Part shown: in pieces, positions 8,987 to 18,408 of the stretch
Layout: each line of letters starts with the position of its first letter
How positions within the stretch are numbered: position 1 is the stretch's first letter
DNA from: a virus
Reading direction: 5' to 3' (one strand)
Length of the DNA: 46,499 nt
Virus record (IMG/VR): IMGVR_UViG_3300028559_001225
Span: 1-46,499 of that record
Notes under the pieces: generated by a model
Told to the model about the DNA's origin: nothing
What the model saw: the letters and a program-made list of their open reading frames with translations, nothing else
The model's database searches: none
Made by a program: the position numbers and the translations under genes

Positions 8987-10251
8987 TTATTTTAATTGCT
9001 TTAAGTCATAAACGATAATGTCTAAAATATCTTTTTGATTTCTAGTCATTTCATTTACTTTCTTACCGTAGCCAATGTGGCGCTCAACAATATCAGTGAT
9101 TTTTGTCACATTCTTTGGATCTTTTGTTACAAGAGTATTTGCAATCTGATTGAATTCATCTAGCAAATCTTCAAAGTCTGTATCAAATAAATTTTGTGTA
9201 TTGATATTGTCTTTACCGCTAGCAGTTTCCATGCCATCTTCTTCTGATTGTTTAATTACAGCATCTTGAATAGCCTTTACAAGATTCTTATAATTAAATT
9301 CAATATAATCTGGTGTGTATTTAAATCGAGAACCAGCCTCAAAGCGCTCAGTACCTCTCATAAATAACAAAGTCTTACTACCATCATCAGTATTAACAGA
9401 ACGACTGTAACCAATAATATCGCACATACGACCAGCAATTAATCTAGGTTTTGCAGGTAGAGTTGGTACAATTTTATTGTACTCTTCGCCTGTTTCATCC
9501 TTGAAAACTTTGTCTGTTGAGTGACTGATAAGAACTAAACCATAATCTTGCTGAACAATCGAGCGTAATTTGCTATCAAATTCTTTGCCAACCTTTGTGT
9601 ATCCACCACCAAAAGGAATATCTCCAATAGTATCTACATTATTCTGGGCGCAGATATATTGTTCGCAATAATCATACGCAATATCAACAGTATCAATAAC
9701 AATAGTTTCATACTTTTCTTTAACAGCAGGGTCTTTAAGCTGTCTAAGAACTTTTAAGAAGTCAATCCAACTATTAATTGGAAGAGCCATAACTCCAGGT
9801 AGAGCCGCATAGCCTTTTTCAAAAGCAACGATTAGTGACTTGGGGAATTTTGAGGCCGTTGTAGTCTTGCCTGATTTGGGCGGGCTCAGGCGAGCCGCGG
9901 ACTATCTCTTATCCAATACGATATATTGGACCTCAGCGCTTGGAATGGTACTTATCTCCATCCTACTCTACTCACTTCCGACTTTTAGTCGTGTTTTCGA
10001 TAGTCTCTAGCCCTTCTCTTTTAAGAGCTTGGGACGGGGTTCTCCTTCACTAATTCCCCGTTGGCATAATTGTGCATAGATATTATACTTCTATTACTCT
10101 AATATTAGAGCCAATTACACACTCGCTAAGTTAGCGATTCACTGAGTTAGGAGAGCCTTATTGTGAAGGCTTACTCTCCATAGAAAAATACAGAATAACC
10201 TCTAAGGTCGTCACTTACCTGATGTGGTTTGATGCTTAATAGATCTAACAT
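8987..10251 (-). CDS. RecA-fold recombinase/AAA ATPase (Sak4-like), split by a group I intron
   Basis: Two exons: 10251 to about 10174 (26 codons) and about 9880 to 8987 (297 codons), joined across the intron to give 323 residues. The join occurs inside the P-loop. Exon 1 ends FFYGE and exon 2 starts with (P/S)KSGKTTTASKFP, restoring GE(P/S)KSGKT, a canonical GxxxxGKT. Exon 2 continues with a Walker B-like TIVIDTVDIAYD and LVLISHSTDK. Unspliced RNA hits a TAA right after exon 1. Sak4-type ATPases act with an ssDNA-binding protein in phage recombination, and such a candidate is encoded two genes upstream. AAAGGAGAT precedes the ATG at 10251. The exact junction is uncertain by 1 nt, which decides Pro or Ser at that position. 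Confidence 0.88.
9881..10173 (-). ncRNA. Group I self-splicing intron, about 293 nt, no homing endonuclease
   Basis: Read on the minus strand, the segment breaks an otherwise continuous ATPase frame and folds like a group I intron. P1: exon 1 GGAGAGT (10179-10173) pairs with guide GCTCTCC (10156-10150), with a U-G wobble at the end. P5: ACGGGG/CCCCGT (10061-10056 with 10039-10034). P7: GACTATC (10005-9999) with GATAGTC (9906-9900), the classic core signature. P9: GGCTC-GCCT-GAGCC (9896-9883). The 3' end ...CCCG leaves a terminal G at 9881. There is no room for an endonuclease ORF, so it is either immobile or mobilised in trans. If the U-G pair marks the 5' site the boundaries shift by 1 nt (10172-9880). 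Confidence 0.88.
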
Positions 10252-10270
10252 TCTAATATCTCCTTTTATT

Positions 10271-10849
10271 TTATATTACAAATAACTTTGTAGTATCCTG
10301 ATTATTTTTTTGCCAAACAAAGTGAGCATACTCAATGCTGTCAGTGTTAGAATTGCCAAAAAAAGAAATTCTCTTTGAATGAACAAAGATATACTTGGGT
10401 GGATTGCTTTCCCAAAATGGCTTTCTTTTCTTAGAGCCTAAGAAATTTAAACGTAATAGCATTATAACATAGCCATTCTCGGCAACATCGCTCAATGCTT
10501 TTTCAATTATCTCAAGAGCGTGACTAAAAGGTGGATTTGTTATTATAACATTGAAGTTTTGTTGTTTAACATCTAAATTAAGATAATCACTTTTCAATTC
10601 AGCAAGCGAATCTTCTCTAATATCAACTGTCATAATATTTCCTTTTATTCCAAAAGCCTCTAGTGCCTGTGGATAGCTCATCGGATGTTGAGCATCTCCA
10701 CCAGCACATGGATCAAGAACTAACTTAAAAACATGTTTGCCTTCTAATTCAATAAATTTATTTAAAAATTCTTTAATAACCTCAACTGGTGTTATATAAT
10801 AATCGGAAATATGATAATTTCTAGAATCACTTCTATTTGTACTACTCAT
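10271..10849 (-). CDS. Probable DNA N6-adenine methyltransferase-like protein
   Basis: 192 residues with a Rossmann-type methyltransferase layout: AdoMet-binding LVLDPCAGGDAQ near residue 43-54, acidic TVDIRED after the next strand, and catalytic-type ITNPPFSHA near residue 104. NPPF is typical of N6-adenine (or N4-cytosine) DNA methylases. No restriction partner is next to it, so it is an orphan enzyme, perhaps protecting phage DNA from host restriction. It lies between the ssDNA-binding candidate (TAATG overlap) and the recombinase exon 1. No separate target recognition domain is seen, as expected at this length. rRNA or other substrates are not excluded. Confidence 0.75.
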   Translation of the reverse strand: MSSTNRSDSRNYHISDYYITPVEVIKEFLNKFIELEGKHVFKLVLDPCAGGDAQHPMSYPQALEAFGIKGNIMTVDIREDSLAELKSDYLNLDVKQQNFNVIITNPPFSHALEIIEKALSDVAENGYVIMLLRLNFLGSKKRKPFWESNPPKYIFVHSKRISFFGNSNTDSIEYAHFVWQKNNQDTTKLFVI

Positions 10850-11703
10850 TAGAAATTAAATGCACCAATCTTGGGCTTCGAAGGTGTTTGTGCAGGAGTA
10901 ATTCCACCAGTAACAGGGCCTGGAGCTTTAAATCTTTCGGCAACTGCAATATTGCGAGCTTGAACCGCAGCATTTAATTCTTCAGGAGTTAACTCTTCAT
11001 CTTCATAAGGCATTGTTTGAGCCCCAGTAATAACATTTTCTTTTCTTGTATAGGCAGATTGTACTACTTTAGCATTGCCAAATGCAGATTCTTCTGTTTT
11101 CTGAGAACCCACTGTATTAATAACTTGAACTCCCCAAATTTTTGTAAATGTATTGGGATTCATATTGCTAAAGAATTCAATTCCCTGTTTATTTTCTACT
11201 ACAAAACGAATTGGTAGCGCATGATTTCTATAATTGAAGATCAAACCATTTACAATAGCGCGACCTGTTTCTTGCTCATTTCTAATTTCTGGCTGAACAG
11301 ATTTTACTACAACATCTACTTCAAATTCTGCTCGCTTATTTGGATTATTAACAACAGTAATATATCCACCACTATTAATAAGTGAAGTTCTTTGCTCTCC
11401 ATCACTCATCCAATCATTTAATTCAAACGCTGAATTTACACGCAATGCTGTTGGATCTTCACTTCCATCATGGATAGTTTTACCATTCGTAAAAATTCCA
11501 GAAAGAACATCGTACTTTTGATTTGCTAAGCCTTTGGATGTTTTTTGTTGCTCAAAAACATCTACAACAATGACATTATTATTTCCAGTATCAATATGTA
11601 GCTTGCCACCAATGTAAGGCACACCAGCTTTTGTTACGCCGCCACGCATATTCTTTTCAACAAGAAACCCCTCAATAAGAGTTCGATTAATCATTTTTTT
11701 CAT
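10849..11703 (-). CDS. Putative single-stranded DNA-binding protein (OB-fold candidate)
   Basis: 284 residues. The N-terminal 200 are beta-rich with alternating hydrophobic and charged strands (for example VPYIGGKLHIDT, VIVVDVFEQQ). The last 70 are acidic then Pro/Gly/Thr-rich (EDEELTPEEL, GPVTGGITPAQ) and end in the aromatic KIGAFNF. A beta-barrel core with a flexible tail and aromatic tip resembles SSB-type proteins, where the tail recruits partners. Placement ahead of methylase, recombinase and helicase fits. I see no diagnostic motif, so the call rests on layout and context. The ATG at 11703 has GGAGA at 7 nt and an ATGA overlap with the upstream small gene. Confidence 0.6.
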   Translation of the reverse strand: MKKMINRTLIEGFLVEKNMRGGVTKAGVPYIGGKLHIDTGNNNVIVVDVFEQQKTSKGLANQKYDVLSGIFTNGKTIHDGSEDPTALRVNSAFELNDWMSDGEQRTSLINSGGYITVVNNPNKRAEFEVDVVVKSVQPEIRNEQETGRAIVNGLIFNYRNHALPIRFVVENKQGIEFFSNMNPNTFTKIWGVQVINTVGSQKTEESAFGNAKVVQSAYTRKENVITGAQTMPYEDEELTPEELNAAVQARNIAVAERFKAPGPVTGGITPAQTPSKPKIGAFNF

Positions 11704-11915
11704 ACAGCTTTCTCCTTTGTAGAATTTACCGTGACTGGCTTTGTATCATGCCAAATTTTCAATAGTTTTTCAAATGTTTCAGTACGCTCATAAACCCAAA
11801 AAGTTTTGCCGTTTTGATGGGTTCCTTTGCTCATAGAATATAATCCATTTGCTTTTAAAAAGCGATGAAAGTTAATTGAAAAACATTGAAAGAAAGTCTT
11901 TTTGTTAGTTGCCAT
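11700..11915 (-). CDS. Small unknown protein, first gene of the replication operon
   Basis: 71 residues. The pattern FLKANGL...GTHQNGKTFWVYERTETFEKLLKIW resembles small single-domain proteins (DUF5659-like) found in phages and Gram-positive mobile elements, function unknown. It is the first gene after the promoter at 11958-11986, and its stop overlaps the next start by ATGA. AGAGGGG lies about 10 nt before the ATG. Confidence 0.75.
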   Translation of the reverse strand: MATNKKTFFQCFSINFHRFLKANGLYSMSKGTHQNGKTFWVYERTETFEKLLKIWHDTKPVTVNSTKEKAV

Positions 11916-11957
11916 TGAAGTATATCCCCTCTAGTTTTTATAATTTCTTACATATAT

Positions 11958-11986
11958 ATTATATCAAATTTTTATGTATTTGTCAA
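11958..11986 (-). promoter_or_regulatory. Sigma-A promoter for the replication operon
   Basis: Minus-strand TTGACA (11986-11981), 17-nt spacer and TATAAT (11963-11958), with TG one base before the -10 (TTTGATATAAT). The TGA inside TTGACA is also the stop codon of the upstream glycosyltransferase gene. It drives the small gene, ssDNA-binding candidate, methylase, recombinase, helicase, primase, recJ, virion-like gene and speD. Confidence 0.9.
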
Positions 11987-12684
11987 CTGTCAATTGTATC
12001 TGGATAATTTTTAATATCATCCAAATTAACACCAACAAATTTTCTAATTGAGTTTGTATATTTTATATTATGCTTTATACAAAGATTTGTTAAGATGCTT
12101 TGATCGTGCCTATGATCAATAAATCCTTCAAGATTAGGCTTACCACAAGTATTAGACATATCTGTTAGTATTCTTGGATCTTTGCAATAATTTAGCCACT
12201 CATAGATAAAATTTTTAGTATTTGAATTATTTTTTAAAACTAGAATACCAGCTTCTGCTTGATGAGCATTCCAATACTTTTCTTCATCACAGTCCATAAA
12301 GTGAAAACAGTCTCTTTTTGTATAGTCTTTTTGAGTAAAAAATGATGTTGATACGACGATATCTTTATCTTTCATCAATTCTTCAATTTTATTTTTAGTT
12401 CCTGTTAAAAAAGTATCGCCAGAATCCAAATAAAATAAAATATCATCCTCGTTCAAATAATTTAAAACTTCTAAAATAATATATGGCTTCCAAAGCCAGT
12501 AACCAGCGCCCCGAGGTTGGTCTAGAACCATTTTGTTTTCTTCATAAAATACAGTTTGTTTTAATTCTTTATCTGTTAATCTAAATAAACCTTCAAATCT
12601 TTCATTTACAGCCATATCTTTTAACACTTCTAGCCTTTGATAAAAGTATGGTTTGTTGGCCGCATAACATAATAATGATATCAT
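11983..12684 (-). CDS. GT-A type glycosyltransferase-like protein
   Basis: 233 residues. RGAGYWLWKPYII followed by ILFYLDSGDTF (a DxD-like metal/nucleotide-sugar site near residue 86) and, later, a HDQSILTNL motif form a pattern typical of bacterial capsule-type glycosyltransferases. Donor and acceptor cannot be read. It stands alone between a terminator and the replication promoter, away from the main glycan operon. AGGAGA precedes the ATG by 6 nt. I see no convincing promoter of its own, so it may depend on readthrough. Confidence 0.75.
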   Translation of the reverse strand: MISLLCYAANKPYFYQRLEVLKDMAVNERFEGLFRLTDKELKQTVFYEENKMVLDQPRGAGYWLWKPYIILEVLNYLNEDDILFYLDSGDTFLTGTKNKIEELMKDKDIVVSTSFFTQKDYTKRDCFHFMDCDEEKYWNAHQAEAGILVLKNNSNTKNFIYEWLNYCKDPRILTDMSNTCGKPNLEGFIDHRHDQSILTNLCIKHNIKYTNSIRKFVGVNLDDIKNYPDTIDS

Positions 12685-12711
12685 TATATATTCTCCTTAA
12701 CTCTTATAAAT

Positions 12712-12734
12712 AAAAAAAGGGGAGCAAGCTCCCC
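12712..12734 (-). terminator. Rho-independent terminator after the head-associated gene
   Basis: On the minus strand GGGGAGC-TT-GCTCCCC (12734-12719) is followed by TTTTTTTA (12718-12711). It sits directly after the stop of the 12737-13993 gene and closes the nucleotide/GDP-sugar operon. Confidence 0.9.
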
Positions 12735-12736
12735 TA

Positions 12737-13993
12737 CTAAGACCTTGTAGACTTCGGATGTTGTTTTGGTAACAAATCATTATCAGTTACATACTTACTA
12801 TCTTTTGGCCTACCATTTTTTAATAAATACAAATATGCATTTACTCTTGCCATTGCCCAAGCACCTCTTGATACACCAGGTCTATGTGAAGTTGAATAAG
12901 CTCCTGCACCTCTACGATATACAGCTCTTAATTGACCTATTGTAGTGCGAGACCAAGACTCTTTATCTAGCTTTCTCATGCTTTCATTGTGCTCTGTAAC
13001 TTTATTTCTTAAAGCAGTTTCAGTCTTTTCATCAATCTTTATCTCTCCACCAGGTCCCTGAGCACTATCTGGCTTGTTTACATCGCTACCTTTTATTCTA
13101 TCTCTCTTGGGTGCTGGAGTGCTAGCTCCAGTTTTTTTTTGAGCGTTAATTAATCCAAAATTTTCTGCTGATTCAAAACTCCCCATGTCTAAATCTAACT
13201 CTCTATAATGCTTCTTTAAATGGTTTTTAGCTTCTGTATTTTCTGGATCTGTTCTCATAAGAAAGGATAGTGCTGTCTGAACGCCATCTCTAGAAACAAC
13301 TAATTTTCCATCTTTAATTTCATGATGTGGATATTTTAAAGCTTCAGAAGGAGCATCTTCCCAATTTTCTTCAACTATTAAATAGGCTTCTTTAACAAGT
13401 TCTCCAGAATTACTAGCTTCCATTATATCATTTCTTAGCTTAGTCTTATCAACATCTCCCCAAGATTTTGTTAAGCTAGCAGAGTCAACTGAATTATCAA
13501 TTTCAATTTTTTTAGCCGCATAATAATCTTGATCTTCTGGAATATGAGCGCCAATAATAATTTGATCTTCTTCATTTTCAATCCAAGCAGGAAATCCAAA
13601 ATCTTGAAGGTTGTCTTTGAACATGGTCCAAAACTTAACATCCTCAATTAACTCTTGATTTTCTGTATCAAGTGTATAATAAATTAAGTTTTTTCCACTT
13701 GGGGCCAAATTACTTATCGATCCAATAGGTAAATATCTTGATTTCACTCCATCTTCATCTGGATGAGCCTCGGCTGTATGTAACTGAGTTTCAATAGCCA
13801 TAAAATCAACTTCATTAATCTTGTCTAATGCTGTAATCGCATATTGCAATTCCATATTAGGCTTTTCTTTCTTTGCTCTACTCTGTATCTCTAAAGCTAT
13901 AGCAACAGCCTGTTTATCAGGATAGCCTTCATCCACAAGTTGTGCTATATTGCTTCGTAGAGTTTTATCAGAATATCCTTTTTTTAGTGGCAC
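12737..13993 (-). CDS. Phage protein with head-maturation-type domains (XkdF-like candidate)
   Basis: 418 residues in at least three parts. Residues 1-40 (KKGYSDKTLRSNIAQLVDEG...QAVAIALE) match a short N-terminal module often seen in phage proteins. The middle (about 60-280) includes EENWEDAPSEALKYPHHE and resembles phage head protease/XkdF-type sequence. The last 100 carry YRRGAGAYSTSHRPGVSRGAWAMA-type sequence, a conserved C-terminal domain of phage head proteins. I cannot identify catalytic residues with confidence. It starts at a GTG (13993) with AGGAG at suitable spacing. It follows the ribonucleotide reductase gene and is ended by a terminator; no portal or capsid gene is nearby. Confidence 0.55.
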   Translation of the reverse strand: MPLKKGYSDKTLRSNIAQLVDEGYPDKQAVAIALEIQSRAKKEKPNMELQYAITALDKINEVDFMAIETQLHTAEAHPDEDGVKSRYLPIGSISNLAPSGKNLIYYTLDTENQELIEDVKFWTMFKDNLQDFGFPAWIENEEDQIIIGAHIPEDQDYYAAKKIEIDNSVDSASLTKSWGDVDKTKLRNDIMEASNSGELVKEAYLIVEENWEDAPSEALKYPHHEIKDGKLVVSRDGVQTALSFLMRTDPENTEAKNHLKKHYRELDLDMGSFESAENFGLINAQKKTGASTPAPKRDRIKGSDVNKPDSAQGPGGEIKIDEKTETALRNKVTEHNESMRKLDKESWSRTTIGQLRAVYRRGAGAYSTSHRPGVSRGAWAMARVNAYLYLLKNGRPKDSKYVTDNDLLPKQHPKSTRS

Positions 13994-14055
13994 TGAACAT
14001 CACTCCTATAATTTTTTCCTATTATAGATGGATTTTCTTAGCTACTTTTTATAAA

Positions 14056-14083
14056 GTTTGCCCTATTACCTAATAGGACAAAC
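14056..14083 (-). terminator. Stem-loop at the 3' end of the ribonucleotide reductase gene
   Basis: Nearly perfect 13-bp inverted repeat GTTTGTCCTATTA/TAATAGGGCAAAC with a 2-nt loop, containing the nrdJ stop codon. It is followed by CTTTATAAAAAG rather than a clean U-run, so it may be a weak terminator or an mRNA 3'-end stabiliser that tunes expression of the next gene. Confidence 0.55.
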
Positions 14084-16414
14084 TCCATTTTCGCATCCTT
14101 CCATTACTTCATCAAGCTGGTCAGAATATAATTCAATATCATACCTCGCCAACATATCTAGCCGCAATGGTTTGTGAATGCTTGACATTTCATTGAATGT
14201 TGCTACATCAATAGTTTCATATGGAGCCAACTGATATGTTCCGCCATCAAGAGCTAAGAAAGAAACTCCTACGTATTCATCCCAGTTATGGAATATTTTC
14301 TCAAACAACTCGCGCCACTCGTTTGGTTTCACAGTAATTGTATTTGAAGTATTCATATCTGTGTAATTTCTTTGGAAGTGTCTGTAGATTTCAAATTGTT
14401 CAAGTGCACTTACATCTTCTTTCGTGCGCTTGGAGCCAGTTGCAACAGGGAAGTCAACTACCCAAGTGCGTGCATTTGCCATTTGCTCATAATAGTCTGC
14501 GCCAAGCGTTCCAACTTCTGGATTAATAGTCCAACCAGAATCGCGAACAGCAAGTGCAAGAGGGTCCTTGCTATTGATGCGAATGCGTCTAATATGATAT
14601 GGTGCGTGTGAGAAGTGTAGGCCTGGACTTACACCACCAGCAACCTGAGATAGAGTTCCTTCTGGCTTGATAGTTGTCACAAATAGAGGAATTGGGATGC
14701 GCAATTCATCAGCATATTGTGTCACAGCATCGTGAGATACTTTTTTAAGAACATCCAATAGCTCATCTTGCTGAGCCTGATCCCACCCCAGCATCTCCAT
14801 AGCATCTTGATACCCTGTCATGCTACAACCTGTAAGTCTAGCCATAGATTGTATCTTATGCCAGTCTGGTAGTTCTAGCTGAATTAGGGTCATTCTAAGA
14901 CCTGCTCGTGCAGAAAGTCTTTGAGCCTTAATTAAGCCTTCTCTATCAAGCACATATCGACTACCTTTATAGCTCTTTACTTCATGAACAAAGTTTTTAA
15001 CATTAATTGTGGTGAGATTGCACAATCCTTTAGAGAATAGAATAATTTCAGCACATGGATTAACGCCAATTTCTTGAGCAATAGTCACAATGGATTCATG
15101 GTCTGGGCGTTTCACACCTTGGGCCTTTAAAATTCTCCGCGCAGCTTCATATAAATTAATCATGCCTGGCTCGCCCTCAAGTTGCATCATATCGCATAGC
15201 ATCATAACATATTCACGACTAGGCTTATCAATAAAGGCAACGGAATTATTGGACATTCTACGATGATGCAGGCCAGTGCCCTCATAGAATCCTTTGTCTT
15301 TAAAATCTATTTTCATTTTTTCAAAGCGAGTACGTGGGTAAGGAATACCAGATGTGCGAATAGATTTTTCAATCTCTAAAAACTTTTCATAATGCTCTGA
15401 TGTCCACAATCCATTCAAACCAAATTTTGCAAATACAGATTCATAGTCGTTAGGGTCAAGTAAAAAAATTTCTGCTGTTCTGCGCACTCCACCAACTACT
15501 ACATTATAGCCAATTAGATTTGCAATATCCATAATATGAATAGGGCGAACATATCCATATTGTGTATTTATTGAATCCACTTCTAATGGTTTCAGATTTT
15601 CAGGGTCTAATTGATTTGTAATTACCTTGTGAATCCCTTCAAACATTTCTTTTAGTGGTTCTGGACCTGATGCTGTACCACCAAAAGTTTTTAAAGGGGT
15701 TCCATTAGGCCTTACATAATTAAAATTTAAACGTATCAACTCTTTTGTTCTATATCTAGGATTAGTAAGAACTTCAAAGAATAAATTAAGAGCTTGAACC
15801 CATCCTTCTTTACTATCTCCAATTATAATTGTAACTGCGCGCTCAGCTTCAGTAATAAATGATTCATTTTTAAGACCTGGGTGCCCCAAATACTCATAGG
15901 GTTCAAAAATCAAATGATAGCCTTTATTTCTAATTGATGGCAATAGCTTTGCATCATCTAAGCGACAACCAAAGCCAGCCCCTGTTCCAACGAGAAGTGC
16001 ATAAAATAAATCGCCTAAGTCATTCCACTTACTAATTTTTGTGTAGGCACAGTTAAAATTAGCCATAGCAAATTTTTGAATACCTTTATTATTGTAATCA
16101 CCAGCCCACATTGTGCGCCCACTCAAAAATTGATTCAGATTATACATTGATTCAAAGAACTCAATTGCCTCTTCTTGCATGCGCTCTCTGCGTTGTTTTG
16201 TGACAGGCATACCAATTCGATTACAATGCTCCCATTCTTGCATTACATTAAACTCAACAGCGCGCCTTACAGTTTCTTTCCAGACTTCTCTACGTTTTTT
16301 TTCTGGTAAATATCTAGAATATGTGCGGAGATATACGAACGCTCCCAAATCATTCATTTTGGGACTAAAATCTGCGTAATTAGAAAGGAAATCTTGTGAG
16401 AATAAATTTATCAT
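14066..16414 (-). CDS. nrdJ: Adenosylcobalamin-dependent ribonucleoside-triphosphate reductase (class II, monomeric)
   Basis: 782 residues. Reduces NTPs to dNTPs using a B12-generated thiyl radical. Cys122 (NFNCAY), Cys454 and Glu456 (NPCAEI) and Cys465 (LCNLTT) reproduce the spacing of Lactobacillus leichmannii Cys119, Cys408, Glu410 and Cys419. The C-terminal pair CENGVC (774/779) matches the 731/736 redox shuttle. The enzyme works aerobically or anaerobically but needs host or scavenged cobalamin, which hints at a B12-competent host. AAGGAAG precedes the ATG. It lies downstream of the GDP-fucose genes in one operon and supplies dNTPs to the replisome encoded 3 kb further on. Confidence 0.96.
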   Translation of the reverse strand: MINLFSQDFLSNYADFSPKMNDLGAFVYLRTYSRYLPEKKRREVWKETVRRAVEFNVMQEWEHCNRIGMPVTKQRRERMQEEAIEFFESMYNLNQFLSGRTMWAGDYNNKGIQKFAMANFNCAYTKISKWNDLGDLFYALLVGTGAGFGCRLDDAKLLPSIRNKGYHLIFEPYEYLGHPGLKNESFITEAERAVTIIIGDSKEGWVQALNLFFEVLTNPRYRTKELIRLNFNYVRPNGTPLKTFGGTASGPEPLKEMFEGIHKVITNQLDPENLKPLEVDSINTQYGYVRPIHIMDIANLIGYNVVVGGVRRTAEIFLLDPNDYESVFAKFGLNGLWTSEHYEKFLEIEKSIRTSGIPYPRTRFEKMKIDFKDKGFYEGTGLHHRRMSNNSVAFIDKPSREYVMMLCDMMQLEGEPGMINLYEAARRILKAQGVKRPDHESIVTIAQEIGVNPCAEIILFSKGLCNLTTINVKNFVHEVKSYKGSRYVLDREGLIKAQRLSARAGLRMTLIQLELPDWHKIQSMARLTGCSMTGYQDAMEMLGWDQAQQDELLDVLKKVSHDAVTQYADELRIPIPLFVTTIKPEGTLSQVAGGVSPGLHFSHAPYHIRRIRINSKDPLALAVRDSGWTINPEVGTLGADYYEQMANARTWVVDFPVATGSKRTKEDVSALEQFEIYRHFQRNYTDMNTSNTITVKPNEWRELFEKIFHNWDEYVGVSFLALDGGTYQLAPYETIDVATFNEMSSIHKPLRLDMLARYDIELYSDQLDEVMEGCENGVCPIR

Positions 16415-16426
16415 TTTTTTCTTCCT

Positions 16427-17362
16427 TTATGTTTTATTTTTTAGATACCAATCATATGTTATTTTTAATCCTTCTTCTAGTTTGGTTTTAGAAGTCCAAC
16501 CTAATGACGCCAATTTTTCTACATTTAAAACTTTTTTAGGGGTTCCATTTGGCTGGTTTAAGTCCCAAACTGCGAATCCATTAAACCCAACAATTTTAGA
16601 AATAATATCTGCTAGATTTTTAATTGTTATTCCAATTCCAGTTCCAACATTTATAATTTCTGAATCATTATAATTTAACATACAAAAAATAGCGGCATCT
16701 GCCAAATCATCAGCAAACATAAACTCTCTTATTGGGGATCCATCTCCCCAAAGATTAACGCTGGCGGCTCCAGATTTTTTTGCATCATGAAACTTTTTAA
16801 TTAAAGCTGGTATAACATGAGAGCTATTTAGGTCAAAATTATCATTAAATCCATAAAGATTTGTGGGCATTAATGATATAGCATTAAAATTATATTGCTG
16901 TTTTAATGATTGACACGCAACTATACCTGCTATTTTAGCAATAGCATAAGAATCATTTGTTTCTTCAAGAGAACCAGTTAATAACTCAGATTCTTTTATT
17001 GGTTGTCGAGCGAATTTTGGATATATACAAGAAGAACCTAAAAATAATAATTTTTTAACTTGACTTTTATGAGAAGTTTGAATAACATTATTTTGAATAT
17101 TTAAATTATCTAAAATAAAATCAGCCTTATAGTTTTTATTTGCCAATATTCCTCCAACTTTTGCTGCGCTTAAAAATACATATTCTGGCTGTTCTTCTCT
17201 AAAAAAGGCTCTAACATCTTTTTGATTTCTCAAATCCAATTCATCTCTAGTTCTGAGAACCAAATTTCTATAACCTTCTTCTTTTAGCTTTCTAACAATT
17301 GCTGAGCCTACAAGTCCTTTGTGACCAGCTACAAAAATTCTAGAATCCCTGTTCATTTTCAC
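16427..17362 (-). CDS. fcl: GDP-L-fucose synthase (epimerase/reductase)
   Basis: 311 residues, short-chain dehydrogenase fold. NAD(P)-binding GHKGLVGSA lies near the N-terminus, SAAKVGGI and LGSSCIYP are family signatures, and the catalytic pair is in YAIAK. Converts GDP-4-keto-6-deoxymannose to GDP-L-fucose. It follows gmd with a 23-nt overlap, giving the two-step pathway. The start is either GTG at 17362 (AAGGA 5 nt upstream) or ATG at 17356. The product would feed the GT10 fucosyltransferase encoded at 24184-25047. Confidence 0.95.
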   Translation of the reverse strand: MKMNRDSRIFVAGHKGLVGSAIVRKLKEEGYRNLVLRTRDELDLRNQKDVRAFFREEQPEYVFLSAAKVGGILANKNYKADFILDNLNIQNNVIQTSHKSQVKKLLFLGSSCIYPKFARQPIKESELLTGSLEETNDSYAIAKIAGIVACQSLKQQYNFNAISLMPTNLYGFNDNFDLNSSHVIPALIKKFHDAKKSGAASVNLWGDGSPIREFMFADDLADAAIFCMLNYNDSEIINVGTGIGITIKNLADIISKIVGFNGFAVWDLNQPNGTPKKVLNVEKLASLGWTSKTKLEEGLKITYDWYLKNKT

Positions 17363-18353
17363 ACATATCCTTTACTAAATTCTTAAATGAAGTTTTTGGA
17401 TACCATCCTAAAATTCTACGCGCCTTATCTGAATCGCCTAATAGGGTCTCAACTTCAGCTGGTCTGAAATATTTTGGATTAACTCGTATAATAGTTTTTC
17501 CAGTATTAGTATCAATACCTACTTCATCTAAGCCTTGACCTTGCCATTCAATATTTATGCCAAAGTAGGGCGCTGCTTCAACTACAAAATCACGAACTGA
17601 ATATTGTTTTCCTGTAGCAATTACAAAATCTTGAGGGTGCTTTTGTTGTAACATAAGCCACATCGCTTCTACAAAATCTTGTGCATGCCCCCAATCCCTG
17701 AGTGCATTTAAATTACCCAGTTGCAATTCTTTTTGAGTGCCTTCTGAAATTGCCTTCAATCCCATAGTAATTTTACGAGTAACAAATGTTTCCCCTCTAC
17801 GTGGAGATTCATGATTAAAAAGAATTCCTGTGCAAGCATATAGACCATATGACTCTCTATAATTTTTTGTTATCCAATATGCATACATTTTAGCAACTCC
17901 ATAGGGAGAGCGTGGATAAAAAGGAGTAGTTTCACGCTGTGGTGTTTCTTGCACAAGTCCAAAGAGTTCAGATGTTGAAGCTTGATATATTTTAGTTTTA
18001 TTTTCAAGATTCAAAATTCTTACTGCTTCTAAAATTCTTAGGGTTCCCAATGCATCAACTTCTCCAGTATACTCTGGAATCTCAAAAGAAACTTTCACAT
18101 GGCTTTGGGCGCCCAAATTATAAATCTCATCTGGTTGAATTTGCTGTATAACTCTAATAAGACTTGATTGATCAGTTAAGTCGCCATAATGTAACTTAAG
18201 ATTTGGATTATTATATAAATGGTCAATTCTTTTTGTGTTTATAGAAGAAGACCTTCTAATGATACCATGGACCTCATAGTTTTTACTTAATAATAGTTCA
18301 GCTAAGTACGAGCCATCCTGCCCTGTGATTCCAGTTATTAATGCTTTTTTCAT
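17340..18353 (-). CDS. gmd: GDP-mannose 4,6-dehydratase
   Basis: 337 residues, the usual length. [14 protein letters not shown] at the N-terminus, [30 protein letters not shown] and the [10 protein letters not shown] catalytic Tyr/Lys are diagnostic. Converts GDP-mannose to GDP-4-keto-6-deoxymannose. First gene of the operon driven by the promoter at 18380-18408; AGGAGG precedes the ATG. GDP-mannose must come from the host. The keto intermediate could also feed other deoxysugars, relevant because a 3-dehydrase is encoded at 21964-23289. Confidence 0.97.
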   Translation of the reverse strand: MKKALITGITGQDGSYLAELLLSKNYEVHGIIRRSSSINTKRIDHLYNNPNLKLHYGDLTDQSSLIRVIQQIQPDEIYNLGAQSHVKVSFEIPEYTGEVDALGTLRILEAVRILNLENKTKIYQASTSELFGLVQETPQRETTPFYPRSPYGVAKMYAYWITKNYRESYGLYACTGILFNHESPRRGETFVTRKITMGLKAISEGTQKELQLGNLNALRDWGHAQDFVEAMWLMLQQKHPQDFVIATGKQYSVRDFVVEAAPYFGINIEWQGQGLDEVGIDTNTGKTIIRVNPKYFRPAEVETLLGDSDKARRILGWYPKTSFKNLVKDMCENEQGF

Positions 18354-18379
18354 TTAAATCCTCCTAGATATAATATATA

Positions 18380-18408
18380 ATTATATCATATTCAAGTCAT
18401 TCTGTCAA
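18380..18408 (-). promoter_or_regulatory. Sigma-A promoter for gmd-fcl-nrdJ operon
   Basis: TTGACA (18408-18403), 17-nt spacer, TATAAT (18385-18380), preceded by TATGA, an extended -10 (TGn). The spacer overlaps the last codons of the upstream gene at 18397. Confidence 0.9.

Noticed and set aside
10200-10245. CAG/GTAAGT in exon 1 resembling a spliceosomal or group II 5' splice site
   Set aside because: It is coding sequence in the correct ATPase frame (HQVSDD); the break in frame is 50 nt later and fits a group I fold, with no group II domain V.
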